Shown here piece by piece: positions 28,836-37,049 of a stretch of 37,310 bases of DNA. The number at the start of each line of letters is the position of its first letter. The stretch's first letter is position 1. Both the position numbers and the translations under genes were made by a program. The stretch comes from Caulobacter sp. AP07 (GTDB taxonomy: Bacteria; Pseudomonadota; Alphaproteobacteria; Caulobacterales; Caulobacteraceae): NCBI RefSeq assembly GCF_000281955.1, contig NZ_AKKF01000034.1, positions 1 to 37,310 on the forward strand, given 5' to 3'. Below the pieces are notes generated by a model. That model saw nothing but the letters and a program-made list of their open reading frames with translations, did not search any database and had not been told where the DNA came from.

Positions 28836-30406
28836 AGGCGGCTCTTCTCGGCGCCCTGTGCGCTTCCTTCCTGCTCGGCGCATCGGCGCTGGCTCAGGAC
28901 GGCTTGACCACCGCCGCCGACGGCAAGCCACGCCTCATGGTCGACGGAAAGCCGTTCCTGGTGCTCGGCGTCCAGCTCAACAACTCAAGCGGCTACCCGG
29001 CCGTCCTGCATGCGCTCGGATCGGCGATCGAGGGCAGCCATGCCAACACCGTGATGGCGCCGATCGGCTGGGAGTCGATCGAACCAGTCGAGGGGCGTTA
29101 CGACTTTTCGCTGATCGACGGACTTGTCGCCGAAGCCCGCACCCAGAAGGTCCGGCTGGCGCTATTGTGGTTCGGCTCGTGGAAGAACGGCGCGATGAGC
29201 TACACGCCGGCCTGGGTCAAGCGCGACACCGTGCGCTTTCCGCGAGTGATGACGCGCGAAGGCCGAGCGATCGAGGCCCTCAGTCCCATTGGAACGGCCG
29301 GCCGGGACGCCGATGCGCGCGCCTTCGGCGCCGTGATGGCCCATCTCAAGGCCATCGACGGCAAGCAGAAGACCGTGATCATGGTCCAGGTCGAGAACGA
29401 AGCGGGCGTCTTGGGTTCCGATCGCGACTATTCGCCGACGGCCCAGGCTCTCTATGATGCGCCCGTGCCCGCCGACATGCCGGGAGCCCGGCCCGGCGGC
29501 TGGACGCAGAACTATGCCGATCGCGCTCCGGAGGCCTTCATGGCCTATCACACCGCCCGGTACGTCGGCGCGGTGGCCGCGGCGGGCAAGGCCGCCTACG
29601 ACCTGCCGCTCTATGTCAACGTCTGGCCGCGCGAACAGCCGGGGCTGGAGCGTCCAGGCGAGAGTTCGCCTTCCGGCGGCGCCGTCTCCTGGCTCCTGCC
29701 CCAATGGCGAGCTCTGGCCCCGGCGGTGGATATCGTCGGCGTCGACAACTACGACACCAATGTCGCACCCTACACCGCCATCGCCCGCGCTTACGACGTT
29801 CCCGGAAACCCGTTGTTCGTGCCCGAGACCGGCGGCAGCATGGCCCATGCCCGGCATGCTTTCTGGACGATCGCTCAGCCCCACGGCGTCGGGATCTCGA
29901 AATTCGGCCTGGATGCGCGGATCGGCCTCAAGGACGGCCGCGAGGCCGAGGAGCCCATGGCCACAACCTACCGCTTGCTGGGTCCAGCCGCTTCCGTGCT
30001 CCTGCCGCTGCGCGACGAAGGCAAGGTCGAGGTGGCCGTCGAAGAGGATGGATTGGCCAATATCCCCCTGCCCTTCTCCGCGGTCGACCTCGTCGCCCGG
30101 TTCGGTGAGGTGCGCGACGGCTACGGTGGTCCGCGCGGTCAGGGCAACAAGGACCTGTCGGGCCGGGTGCTCGTCGCCGAGGCCGCGCCGGACCGATTCT
30201 ATGTCACGGGGACCTCGGCCAATCTGAAGTTCTCCCCCAAACTGGGCCAGACTGGATCGGTCCAGCTGGTCACCGTCCAGGAGGGACGGTTTGAGGCCGG
30301 AGCCTGGATCGGCGAGCGGTTGCTCAACGGCGACGAAACCGCCTTCGGCCTGATCCTGCCCAAGGAGGGCCGGTCTTTGCTCGTCACCGTGCAGGTCAAT
30401 CCATGA
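28832..30406 (+). CDS. GH35 beta-galactosidase with DUF5597-like C-terminus, secreted
   Basis: A 524-residue glycosidase. The signal peptide (residues 1-21, ending ALAQ) fixes the start at 28832. The barrel begins MVDGKPFLVLGVQLNNSS. The acid/base is Glu190 in VQVENEAG and the nucleophile Glu332 in FVPETGG. About 180 residues follow the catalytic part, matching the DUF5597-type extension of bacterial GH35 proteins. It would remove beta-galactosyl residues. The last codons overlap the GH30 start by four bases (ATGA), so the two enzymes are translationally coupled. Control is probably through the palindrome at 28703. Confidence 0.88.
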   Translation: MKAALLGALCASFLLGASALAQDGLTTAADGKPRLMVDGKPFLVLGVQLNNSSGYPAVLHALGSAIEGSHANTVMAPIGWESIEPVEGRYDFSLIDGLVAEARTQKVRLALLWFGSWKNGAMSYTPAWVKRDTVRFPRVMTREGRAIEALSPIGTAGRDADARAFGAVMAHLKAIDGKQKTVIMVQVENEAGVLGSDRDYSPTAQALYDAPVPADMPGARPGGWTQNYADRAPEAFMAYHTARYVGAVAAAGKAAYDLPLYVNVWPREQPGLERPGESSPSGGAVSWLLPQWRALAPAVDIVGVDNYDTNVAPYTAIARAYDVPGNPLFVPETGGSMAHARHAFWTIAQPHGVGISKFGLDARIGLKDGREAEEPMATTYRLLGPAASVLLPLRDEGKVEVAVEEDGLANIPLPFSAVDLVARFGEVRDGYGGPRGQGNKDLSGRVLVAEAAPDRFYVTGTSANLKFSPKLGQTGSVQLVTVQEGRFEAGAWIGERLLNGDETAFGLILPKEGRSLLVTVQVNP

Positions 30407-31875
30407 TCCCCTCCCGTCGCGCCATGCTCGGCGCTGGTTTGGCCCTGGCCAGCGGAATCGGTGTCGCTGCGGCCGGGGCCGAACCGGAGGTGAGCGTCAG
30501 GCTCTCCCCCGCCTTCGATCGACCAGGCCCGGAATTCGAAGGTTGGGGCACGGCCCTGGCCTGGTTCGCCAATGTCAGCGGAAACTGGAATGAGCCGGTG
30601 CGCCAGCGCCTGGCCGATCTTCTGTACGGATCGGGCGGCCTGGGCTGGACCATCGGACGCTACAACATCGGCGGCGGCGCGCGTCCGGGGGCCGAGCCCG
30701 GCCTGCGACCCGGAGCCGCCGTGGAAGGCTTCTGGCGTCAACCCGAAGGGACAACGGGCGACGCCTGGTGGCGGCCCGAGGACGAGGCGATGTGGGATTG
30801 GTCGGCGGACGCCGGCCAGAGATGGTGGCTCGACGCCATCAAGGCGCGGGTGTCCGATCCGACCCTCGAGGCATTCTCCAATTCTCCACCCTGGTTCATG
30901 ACGGTCAGCGGCAAGGTCTCAGGCGCGCAAAGGGCGCTCGATGACAATCTGCGCCCCGGGCATGAAGCGCTGTTCGCCGCTTACCTGGCCCGCGTCGTCG
31001 ACGAGTTGCAACGCCGCCATGGCGTCGCCTTTCGCACCCTCTCGCCGGTCAACGAGCCCAATACCGACTACTGGTTCGCCGACAACCGACAGGAAGGCGC
31101 GCACTGGAGCCCGGCCCGCCAGGCGGCGATGTTCATCGCGGCGGACACCGCGCTCAGGGCGCGCGGACTTTCGACCCGCGTCAGTGGCCCCGATGAAACC
31201 AACTCCAGCACCTTCCTCGCCGACTGGGCCGAGTACCCGCCGGCCGCCCGGCGTGCGATAGGCCAGTTGAACGTCCACAGCTACGGAACGGTCAACCAGA
31301 CCGGCGTGCGCGATGTCGCTCGAGCTTCCGGCGTTCGCCTTTGGATGTCGGAGGACGACACGCCGATGGACAAGGACCCGGAGAATTTCGACAGCGTGTC
31401 CTCGGCGCTCGCCCTGGCCGAGCACATTGTCCTGGACCTCAAGCGCCTGGAACCCTCCGCCTGGGTGTTCTGGCAGGCGGTCGAGGATCTCAGCGCCCGC
31501 AACGGCGGCGCCGGGTCCAATTGGGGGCTGATCAAGGCGGATCTGACCCAGCCGCCGGCGGGTCCGCAGGACCTTCATGTGACGTCCAAATACTGGGCGA
31601 TGGCCCAGTTCAGCCGCTTCATCCGGCCGGGCTACCGCCTGATCTTCGTCGATGACATCGACACGGTTGGCGCGCTGTCGCCTAACGGCCAGGAACTGGT
31701 GCTGGTGCACGTGAATGGCGGCCTGTCGGCGCGCCGCCTCGTGACGCCGCCCGGCTGGACCGGCCGGGCCGTGGTGTCCGACGCCGCTCGGCATGCCGAA
31801 CCAAGCGCGCGGCTTGTCGCCCCCCCTCGTTCCGTGACCACCCTGGTGATGCGAAAGACGGCGGCGAAGCGATAG
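30403..31875 (+). CDS. GH30 glycosidase (candidate endo-beta-1,6-galactanase), secreted
   Basis: A 490-residue GH30-type enzyme. The N-terminus (SRRAMLGAGLALA...) resembles a signal with a twin-arginine-like motif. FEGWGTALAWFANVSGNW at about 45-62 is typical of GH30 proteins such as endo-beta-1,6-galactanases (GH30_5). The acid/base is Glu218 (SPVNEPN) and the probable nucleophile Glu317 (WMSEDD). A beta-sandwich C-terminal domain follows. GH30_5 enzymes cut the beta-1,6-galactan side chains of arabinogalactan proteins. The subfamily is inferred from this block and from the partners (GH35 overlapping, GH2, GH43, GH51), and other GH30 activities such as beta-glucosidase or xylanase cannot be excluded. 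Confidence 0.82.
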   Translation: MIPSRRAMLGAGLALASGIGVAAAGAEPEVSVRLSPAFDRPGPEFEGWGTALAWFANVSGNWNEPVRQRLADLLYGSGGLGWTIGRYNIGGGARPGAEPGLRPGAAVEGFWRQPEGTTGDAWWRPEDEAMWDWSADAGQRWWLDAIKARVSDPTLEAFSNSPPWFMTVSGKVSGAQRALDDNLRPGHEALFAAYLARVVDELQRRHGVAFRTLSPVNEPNTDYWFADNRQEGAHWSPARQAAMFIAADTALRARGLSTRVSGPDETNSSTFLADWAEYPPAARRAIGQLNVHSYGTVNQTGVRDVARASGVRLWMSEDDTPMDKDPENFDSVSSALALAEHIVLDLKRLEPSAWVFWQAVEDLSARNGGAGSNWGLIKADLTQPPAGPQDLHVTSKYWAMAQFSRFIRPGYRLIFVDDIDTVGALSPNGQELVLVHVNGGLSARRLVTPPGWTGRAVVSDAARHAEPSARLVAPPRSVTTLVMRKTAAKR

Positions 31876-31921
31876 GCTCCGAAATTCGGCTGGGAGACCA
31901 GAGTGGCGTCTTGCCAGGCGC

Positions 31922-31970
31922 GCCTTTCAGCTCGCGGCCATCGATCAGGAGGGCCGGGACGCTGAAAGGC
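31922..31970. terminator. Inverted repeat between GH30 and the permease gene
   Basis: GCCTTTCAGC (31922-31931) and GCTGAAAGGC (31961-31970) pair perfectly across a 29-base loop, between two convergent genes. It is a probable bidirectional stop signal, although the loop is long. Confidence 0.45.
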
Positions 31971-32011
31971 ACGTGGCCAGAACCGTGGATTGCCCTTGGG
32001 CGAAGTCGTTT

Positions 32012-33460
32012 TTAAAGCGCCGCGCTTTCCTGATGAACGAGAGGGGCATCGACACCGTGCCCCAGGAGGCTCGCACGGCGGCTATAGGCCAGATAGACCA
32101 CCAGGCCGATGAGGTTCCAGACCACGAACCGGATCAGCGTGGCGGACGGCAGGCTGATCATGAAATAGAGGCAACCGACGACCGCCAGCGGGCCGACGAT
32201 CCACACCGCCGGGCAACGGAACAGTCGCGGCAGGTCCGGCCGACGCACGCGCAGCACCATCAGGCACACCGCCACGCAGATGAAGGCCAGCAGGGTGCCG
32301 GCATTGGACAGCTCGGCGATCTGGTCCAGCGGCAGGAACCCGCCGACCAGCGCCACGACCGCCCCGGTGATCAGAGTCAGGGTGACCGGCGCGCCGGTCT
32401 TGGCATGTAGCCGGCCCAGGCCGCGCGGCAGGAGGCCGTCCCGCGCCATGACGAAGAACACCCGGGTCTGACCGAACATCATCACCAGGATGACGCTGGG
32501 CAGGGCGATGATGGCGGCGGCGGCGATGCCGAAGGCGGCGGCCGGGTGGCCCAGGCCGCGCAGGATGAAGGCCAGCGGCTCCCCCGAACGGGCGAACTCG
32601 GCATAGGGCCAGGCCCCCACCGCGCAGGCGGCGACCACCATGTAGATCAGGGTGCAGATCACCATCGAGCCGATGATGCCGATGGTCAGGTCGCGCTTGG
32701 GATTCTTGACCTCCTCGGCCGAGGTCGAGACCGCGTCGAAGCCGAAGAAGGCGAAGAACACGATGGCGGCGGCGGCCATCACGCCGCGCGGATGGCCCGC
32801 CTCGGTGTGGGCGGCGAAGCCATAGGGCATGAACGGCGTGAAGTTGTGCCCCTTGATGGCCGTGAAGGTCAGGCCGACGAAGACGGCCAGGGCGACGATC
32901 TTGATCACCACCAGGCCAATGTTGAGCGTGGCGCTCTCGCGCGCGCCTTTCGCCAGCAGGGCGGTGACGGCGGCGGTGATCAGCACGGCCGGCAGATTGA
33001 TGACCCCGCCGGCGTGCGGCCCGGCCAGGATCTGCGGCGGCAGGTGAATCCCGACGCTCTGGAGCAGGCCGACCATGTAGCCCGACCAGCCGACGGCCAC
33101 GGCCGCGCAGGTGACGGCGTACTCCAGCACCAGACTCCAGCCGACGATCCAGGCCAGGCCCTCGCCCAGCACCGCATAGGCGTAGGTATAGGCGCTGCCA
33201 GCGGCTGGGATCAGGGTCGCGACCTCGGCATAGGCCAGGGCGGCGAACACGCACAGGACGCCGCAGGCGGCGAAGGCCAGGATCACCGCTGGCCCCGCCC
33301 GCTCGGCGCCGATGCCGGTCAGGGTGTAGATCCCCGTGCCGATGATGGCTCCGATACCCAGGGCCAGCAGGTGCGGCCAGGACAGGGTCGGCTTCAGCCG
33401 ACGGTCGGCCTCCACCGAGACGATCGCGTCGAGCGCCTTGCGACGGGTCCAGAAGTTCAT
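32012..33460 (-). CDS. APC-superfamily amino-acid permease (cationic amino-acid transporter type)
   Basis: A 482-residue inner-membrane permease with about 12 hydrophobic segments. LALGIGAIIGTGIYTLTGIGA and FFAFFGFDAVSTSAEEVKNPKRD are the APC signatures of the CAT/YfnA group. The ATG at 33460 is chosen because GGGG lies just upstream; a TTG at 33514 is less likely. It is the last gene of the flavoprotein-peptidase-permease run, 100 bases after the peptidase, so import of hydroxyproline or proline-like amino acids is a reasonable guess, not shown by the sequence. Confidence 0.9.
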   Translation of the reverse strand: MNFWTRRKALDAIVSVEADRRLKPTLSWPHLLALGIGAIIGTGIYTLTGIGAERAGPAVILAFAACGVLCVFAALAYAEVATLIPAAGSAYTYAYAVLGEGLAWIVGWSLVLEYAVTCAAVAVGWSGYMVGLLQSVGIHLPPQILAGPHAGGVINLPAVLITAAVTALLAKGARESATLNIGLVVIKIVALAVFVGLTFTAIKGHNFTPFMPYGFAAHTEAGHPRGVMAAAAIVFFAFFGFDAVSTSAEEVKNPKRDLTIGIIGSMVICTLIYMVVAACAVGAWPYAEFARSGEPLAFILRGLGHPAAAFGIAAAAIIALPSVILVMMFGQTRVFFVMARDGLLPRGLGRLHAKTGAPVTLTLITGAVVALVGGFLPLDQIAELSNAGTLLAFICVAVCLMVLRVRRPDLPRLFRCPAVWIVGPLAVVGCLYFMISLPSATLIRFVVWNLIGLVVYLAYSRRASLLGHGVDAPLVHQESAAL

Positions 33461-33560
33461 GCGATTACCCCCAAAGGTGGTCTTTGACGGACCGGAAACG
33501 ACCGGCCGGGACAATGTGAAAAATGTGCTCGCGAACGCCCCCTATCGGGGTTCGCAGGCG

Positions 33561-34769
33561 TCACGACGGACCGAACGGCGCGTCGATCGAGGGCGAGGGC
33601 TCGGTGAACCAGGCCGCACCATCCTCGGTGACGTGGAAATGGTCCTCCAGCCGCACGCCGAAGCGGTCGGGCACGACGATCATCGGCTCGTTGGAAAAGC
33701 ACATGCCCGGCGCCAGGGGCGTGCGGTCGCCGCGCACCAGATAGGGACCCTCGTGGATCGACAGGCCGATGCCGTGACCGGTGCGATGCGGCAGGCCCGG
33801 CAACGCGTAGTCGGGACCCAGGCCGTAGCGCTGCAACACCTGGCGCGCCGCCGCGTCGATCGCTTCGCAGGGCAGGCCCGGGCGGACCGCGGCGAAGGCG
33901 GCGGCCTGAGCCTCGTGCTCGATGTCCCAGATCCGCCGATGCTCGTCGCCCGGTTCGCCGAACACATAGGTGCGGGTGATGTCGGCGTTGTAGCCCTCGA
34001 CCTGGCAGCCGGTGTCGATCAGCACCAACTCGCCCTCCCCCAGCGCCTGGTCGCCGGGCAGACCATGCGGGTAGGCGGTGGCGCGGTCGAACTGCACAGC
34101 GCAGAAGGTCGAACCGCCGTCGGCGCCCGCGGCGCGGTGGGCGGTGTCGATGAACCGCTTGACGGCGCTGGCGGCGATGCCTGGCGCGAGCATGGCGGCG
34201 GCGCGACGGTGGACATCCAGGGTGATGGCCTTGGCATAGCGCATCAGGGCCAGTTCCGCCGGCGACTTGAGGGCGCGGCAGCCGTCGATGACCGGGGCGG
34301 CGTCCAGAGCGCGCAAGGACGGCGCCGTCTTTTCCAGAGCGGAGAACAATGAGAACGGCGCGGCCGGATCGAGCGCCAGGACGTCAGCGCCGATCTCGGA
34401 GAGCGCCTGGGCCACCAGGGCGGCCGGACTGTCGTGCTCCTGCCAGAGGCGGATGTCGGCCTCGATCTTCAGGTCGGCCCGCAGCGAGCCCAGCTCGAAG
34501 GCCGGGCAGATCATGACCGGCCTCCCCTTGCGCGGCAGCAGCAACGCCACCAGCCGTTCGGTCGCGCCCCACGGCACGCCGGTGAAATAGCGCAGGCTTG
34601 TCCCCGCCCCGACCAGAAGCGCGTCGGCGCCCAGCGCCGCGGTCAGGACTCGCGCCCGCTCCAGTCGCGCCTCGTATTCGACGACGGCGATGGCCGGCGG
34701 TCGCCCGGGCCGAGGTGACAATCCCGCCAATTGCAGGTCCATGGTCGAGCCACCGACGCCGTGGGTCAT
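33561..34769 (-). CDS. M24-family Xaa-Pro dipeptidase/aminopeptidase
   Basis: A 402-residue metallopeptidase with the creatinase-type N-domain and the pita-bread C-domain. All five metal ligands are visible: Asp252 and Asp263 (LIDTGCQVEGYNADITRTY), His332 (HRTGHGIGLSIHEGP), Glu361 (CFSNEPM) and Glu375 (VRLEDHF). It hydrolyses peptides with proline, and possibly hydroxyproline, at the second position. No signal peptide is present, so it acts in the cytoplasm. Its ATG overlaps the flavoprotein stop by four bases (ATGA), so the two are translationally coupled, a strong hint that peptide cleavage supplies the imino acid to that enzyme's pathway. Confidence 0.92.
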   Translation of the reverse strand: MTHGVGGSTMDLQLAGLSPRPGRPPAIAVVEYEARLERARVLTAALGADALLVGAGTSLRYFTGVPWGATERLVALLLPRKGRPVMICPAFELGSLRADLKIEADIRLWQEHDSPAALVAQALSEIGADVLALDPAAPFSLFSALEKTAPSLRALDAAPVIDGCRALKSPAELALMRYAKAITLDVHRRAAAMLAPGIAASAVKRFIDTAHRAAGADGGSTFCAVQFDRATAYPHGLPGDQALGEGELVLIDTGCQVEGYNADITRTYVFGEPGDEHRRIWDIEHEAQAAAFAAVRPGLPCEAIDAAARQVLQRYGLGPDYALPGLPHRTGHGIGLSIHEGPYLVRGDRTPLAPGMCFSNEPMIVVPDRFGVRLEDHFHVTEDGAAWFTEPSPSIDAPFGPS

Positions 34770-36043
34770 GCCGCGTTCCTCTTTCGTAGGTCGGACGGTC
34801 GCGCGAACCGCTCCAGATCAAGGGGGATCAGATCGACCGCCGGGATCGCTCGGCCCATCAGGGCGGCGACCCATTCGCTGGTCACCGCCGCCAAGGTCAG
34901 GCCCAGATGCTGGTGGCCGAAGGCGTAGTAAAGATTGTCGGCCCGCCGGCTGACGCCGATGGCGGGAAGATAGTCAGGCAAGGTCGGTCGAGCGCCCATC
35001 CATTCAGCGATCGGGCCCTCCATCCGCACCCCCAGCTCGGAAAGATGGCGACGCAGGCGCGACCATTTACGGGGATCGGGCGGCGACGATTCGCGGCCGA
35101 ATTCGACGAAGCTGGCGGCCCGCAACCGGTCGCCGAAACGCGTGAGGATCAGCGAGCGATCCTCGAACACGACGGGCGGCAGGTCACCCCAGCGCCCCGC
35201 GCCGCCTTCGAGATGGTAGCCGCGCTCGGCGATCACCGGCGCGACGTGGCCAAGGTCGCGCATCAACGCGCCGGAACCCACGCCGCCCGCGACCAGCACG
35301 CGCTCCGGCGCCAGCCGCTCGCCGTCCTCGAGCAGGACCTCGACACGCCCCTCGATGTTCAACAGTCGCACGGCACGACCGATCCGCCGCTGGCCGCCCA
35401 GGGCCGCGAAGGCCTCGTCCAACAATCGCAGGACCAGTGCCGGGTCGCGCACCTGGCCCGTGTTCTCGAACTGAGCGCCGCCAGCGATCGGGACGTCGAT
35501 CGACTGCCCCAGCCGTCGCGCCAGCGGATCGGACAGGGGTCGCAGCCTGGCCTGGCCGATATCAGCGGCGCGCCAGGCCTCAAGACCTGAGCGAGCGGTA
35601 TCCTGGCTCTCCCAGACCACGACGTGACCGCGCTCGATCAGCAGATCGGGCCGGTCGAGGGAAGCGGCCAGACGTCGCCAGGCTGGCAGGGCGTCCTGGA
35701 GCAGGTTGCTCAGCACCCGCTTGCCATGCGCCGCGCCCTCCGGAGTCGACGCCCTCATATAGCGCGCCGCCCAGGGGCCCCAGGCGGCGACGTCCGCCAA
35801 GCGGAAATCAAGCGCGCCCCCCAGCAGGAACAGACGGCCAAAAGCCGAGGCCAGGGCGGCAGGCGAAGCCAGGGGCTCCACCTGCTCGACCGCGATGTGG
35901 CCCGCGTTGCCGTAGGAGGCGGGACGTGACAGGCTTTGCGGATCGAGCAGCAGCACCGTTTCGCCGGCGCGACGCAAGGCCAGGGCGCAGGCCTTTCCGA
36001 CCACCCCGCCCCCGATCACCAATGTTCCCGCCGCCTGTCCCAC
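34766..36043 (-). CDS. FAD-dependent D-amino-acid dehydrogenase-like (candidate D-hydroxyproline dehydrogenase)
   Basis: A 425-residue flavoprotein of the DAO/DadA family. The FAD-binding motif GGGVVG is at 11-16 and the C-terminal block YYAFGHQHLGLTLAAVT matches the family. It oxidises D-amino or imino acids and passes electrons to the membrane chain or oxygen. Beside a DHDPS-family deaminase and a proline-racemase-family epimerase, the most likely substrate is cis-4-hydroxy-D-proline, giving 1-pyrroline-4-hydroxy-2-carboxylate. The GTG start at 36043 has GGAGG upstream. It leads the minus-strand operon with the M24 peptidase and the permease, and is divergent from the deaminase. Confidence 0.85.
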   Translation of the reverse strand: MGQAAGTLVIGGGVVGKACALALRRAGETVLLLDPQSLSRPASYGNAGHIAVEQVEPLASPAALASAFGRLFLLGGALDFRLADVAAWGPWAARYMRASTPEGAAHGKRVLSNLLQDALPAWRRLAASLDRPDLLIERGHVVVWESQDTARSGLEAWRAADIGQARLRPLSDPLARRLGQSIDVPIAGGAQFENTGQVRDPALVLRLLDEAFAALGGQRRIGRAVRLLNIEGRVEVLLEDGERLAPERVLVAGGVGSGALMRDLGHVAPVIAERGYHLEGGAGRWGDLPPVVFEDRSLILTRFGDRLRAASFVEFGRESSPPDPRKWSRLRRHLSELGVRMEGPIAEWMGARPTLPDYLPAIGVSRRADNLYYAFGHQHLGLTLAAVTSEWVAALMGRAIPAVDLIPLDLERFARPSDLRKRNAA

Positions 36044-36068
36044 CTGGGCTTTACCTCCGCTTCGCCAT

Positions 36069-36087
36069 TTCGTATACCGTAGACGAA
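36069..36087. promoter_or_regulatory. 19-bp palindromic operator between hydroxyproline operons
   Basis: TTCGTATACCGTAGACGAA: two 9-base arms with one mismatch around a central C. It lies 25 bases from the flavoprotein start and 21 bases from the deaminase start, so one regulator could control both directions. It is distinct from the TTGTC-type sites elsewhere in the window. The regulator gene is not in view. Confidence 0.6.
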
Positions 36088-36108
36088 GCAGTTAGAGGTG
36101 CAAGTCGT

Positions 36109-37026
36109 ATGAGCTCCATGAATTGGTCGGGCGTGTTCCCGGCCGCCACCACCCAGTTCAACACCGACCTTTCGATCGACATCGACGCCAGCCAGCAGGT
36201 GCTCGACGCCTTGGTTCGCGACGGCGTACACGGTCTCGTGGTGCTGGGCACCTGCGGCGAGAACAATTCGCTCGAAGCCGACGAAAAGCGCCAGGTGCTG
36301 CAGGCGGCCGTCGAGGTGGTGGCTGGCCGAGTGCCGATCATCGTCGGGGTCTCGGAGTTGACCACGCCGCGCGCCGCCGCCTTCGCCAAGAGCGCAGAAT
36401 CTATCGGCGCCGACGCGCTGATGGTCTTGCCCGCCATGGTCTACGTGCCGACCGAGGCCGAGCTCGTGGCCCACTTCCGCACGGTCGCCCAAGCCTCCGC
36501 CCTGCCGATCATGCTCTACAACAATCCTCCGGCCTATCGCGCCGCCATCACCCTGGACGTGCTGGCCCGCCTTGCTGAAGAGCCGACCATCGTGGCGGTC
36601 AAGGAAAGCGCGCCCGACACCCGCCGCTTCACCGATCTGGCCCGGGCCTTTGGCGAGCGCTTCATCCTGATGGCCGGCCTCGACGACGTCGCCCTCGAAG
36701 GCCTGCTCATGGGCGCCCGCGGCTGGGTCTCCGGCCTGACCAGCGCCTTCCCGCAGGAATCGGTGGCCCTGGTCGCCGCCGTCGATCGCGGCGACCTGGA
36801 AGAAGCGCGCCGCATCTATCGCTGGTTCATGCCGCTTCTGCACCTGGACGCCGAACACGACCTGGTGCAGTCGATTAAGCTGGCCGAACAGATCATGGGC
36901 CGTGGAACCGAGCGCGTGCGCATGCCCCGCCTGCCCTTGGCCGGCGCCCGCCGCGCCCAGGTCATCGCCATGGTCGAGGAAGCCGCCGCCACCCGACCGC
37001 TCCTCACCCCAGCTGTCGCGGCCTAA
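36109..37026 (+). CDS. DHDPS/NAL-family lyase (candidate 1-pyrroline-4-hydroxy-2-carboxylate deaminase)
   Basis: A 305-residue class I aldolase-type protein. GTCGEN (47-52) is the family substrate-binding loop. Tyr137 (MLYNNPP) and the Schiff-base Lys165 (IVAVKES) are in place. The family covers dihydrodipicolinate synthase, sialate lyase, sugar-acid aldolases and the hydroxyproline-pathway deaminase that makes alpha-ketoglutarate semialdehyde. The downstream epimerase and the divergent D-amino-acid dehydrogenase favour the last. AGAGG lies before the ATG at 36109 (a second ATG is nine bases on). A role in lysine synthesis is unlikely in this context. Confidence 0.83.
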   Translation: MSSMNWSGVFPAATTQFNTDLSIDIDASQQVLDALVRDGVHGLVVLGTCGENNSLEADEKRQVLQAAVEVVAGRVPIIVGVSELTTPRAAAFAKSAESIGADALMVLPAMVYVPTEAELVAHFRTVAQASALPIMLYNNPPAYRAAITLDVLARLAEEPTIVAVKESAPDTRRFTDLARAFGERFILMAGLDDVALEGLLMGARGWVSGLTSAFPQESVALVAAVDRGDLEEARRIYRWFMPLLHLDAEHDLVQSIKLAEQIMGRGTERVRMPRLPLAGARRAQVIAMVEEAAATRPLLTPAVAA

Positions 37027-37049
37027 GGCGAGAGGCCTAGAGGAAGTTC

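Noticed and set aside
35437-36108. Long plus-strand open frame preceding the DHDPS-family gene.
   Set aside because: It lies antisense to the flavoprotein gene and has arginine- and proline-rich shadow composition. The real start is at 36109, behind AGAGG.
36109-37026. Annotation as lysine-biosynthetic dihydrodipicolinate synthase.
   Set aside because: The neighbours (epimerase, D-amino-acid dehydrogenase, Xaa-Pro peptidase) point to hydroxyproline catabolism; the family has many non-lysine members.
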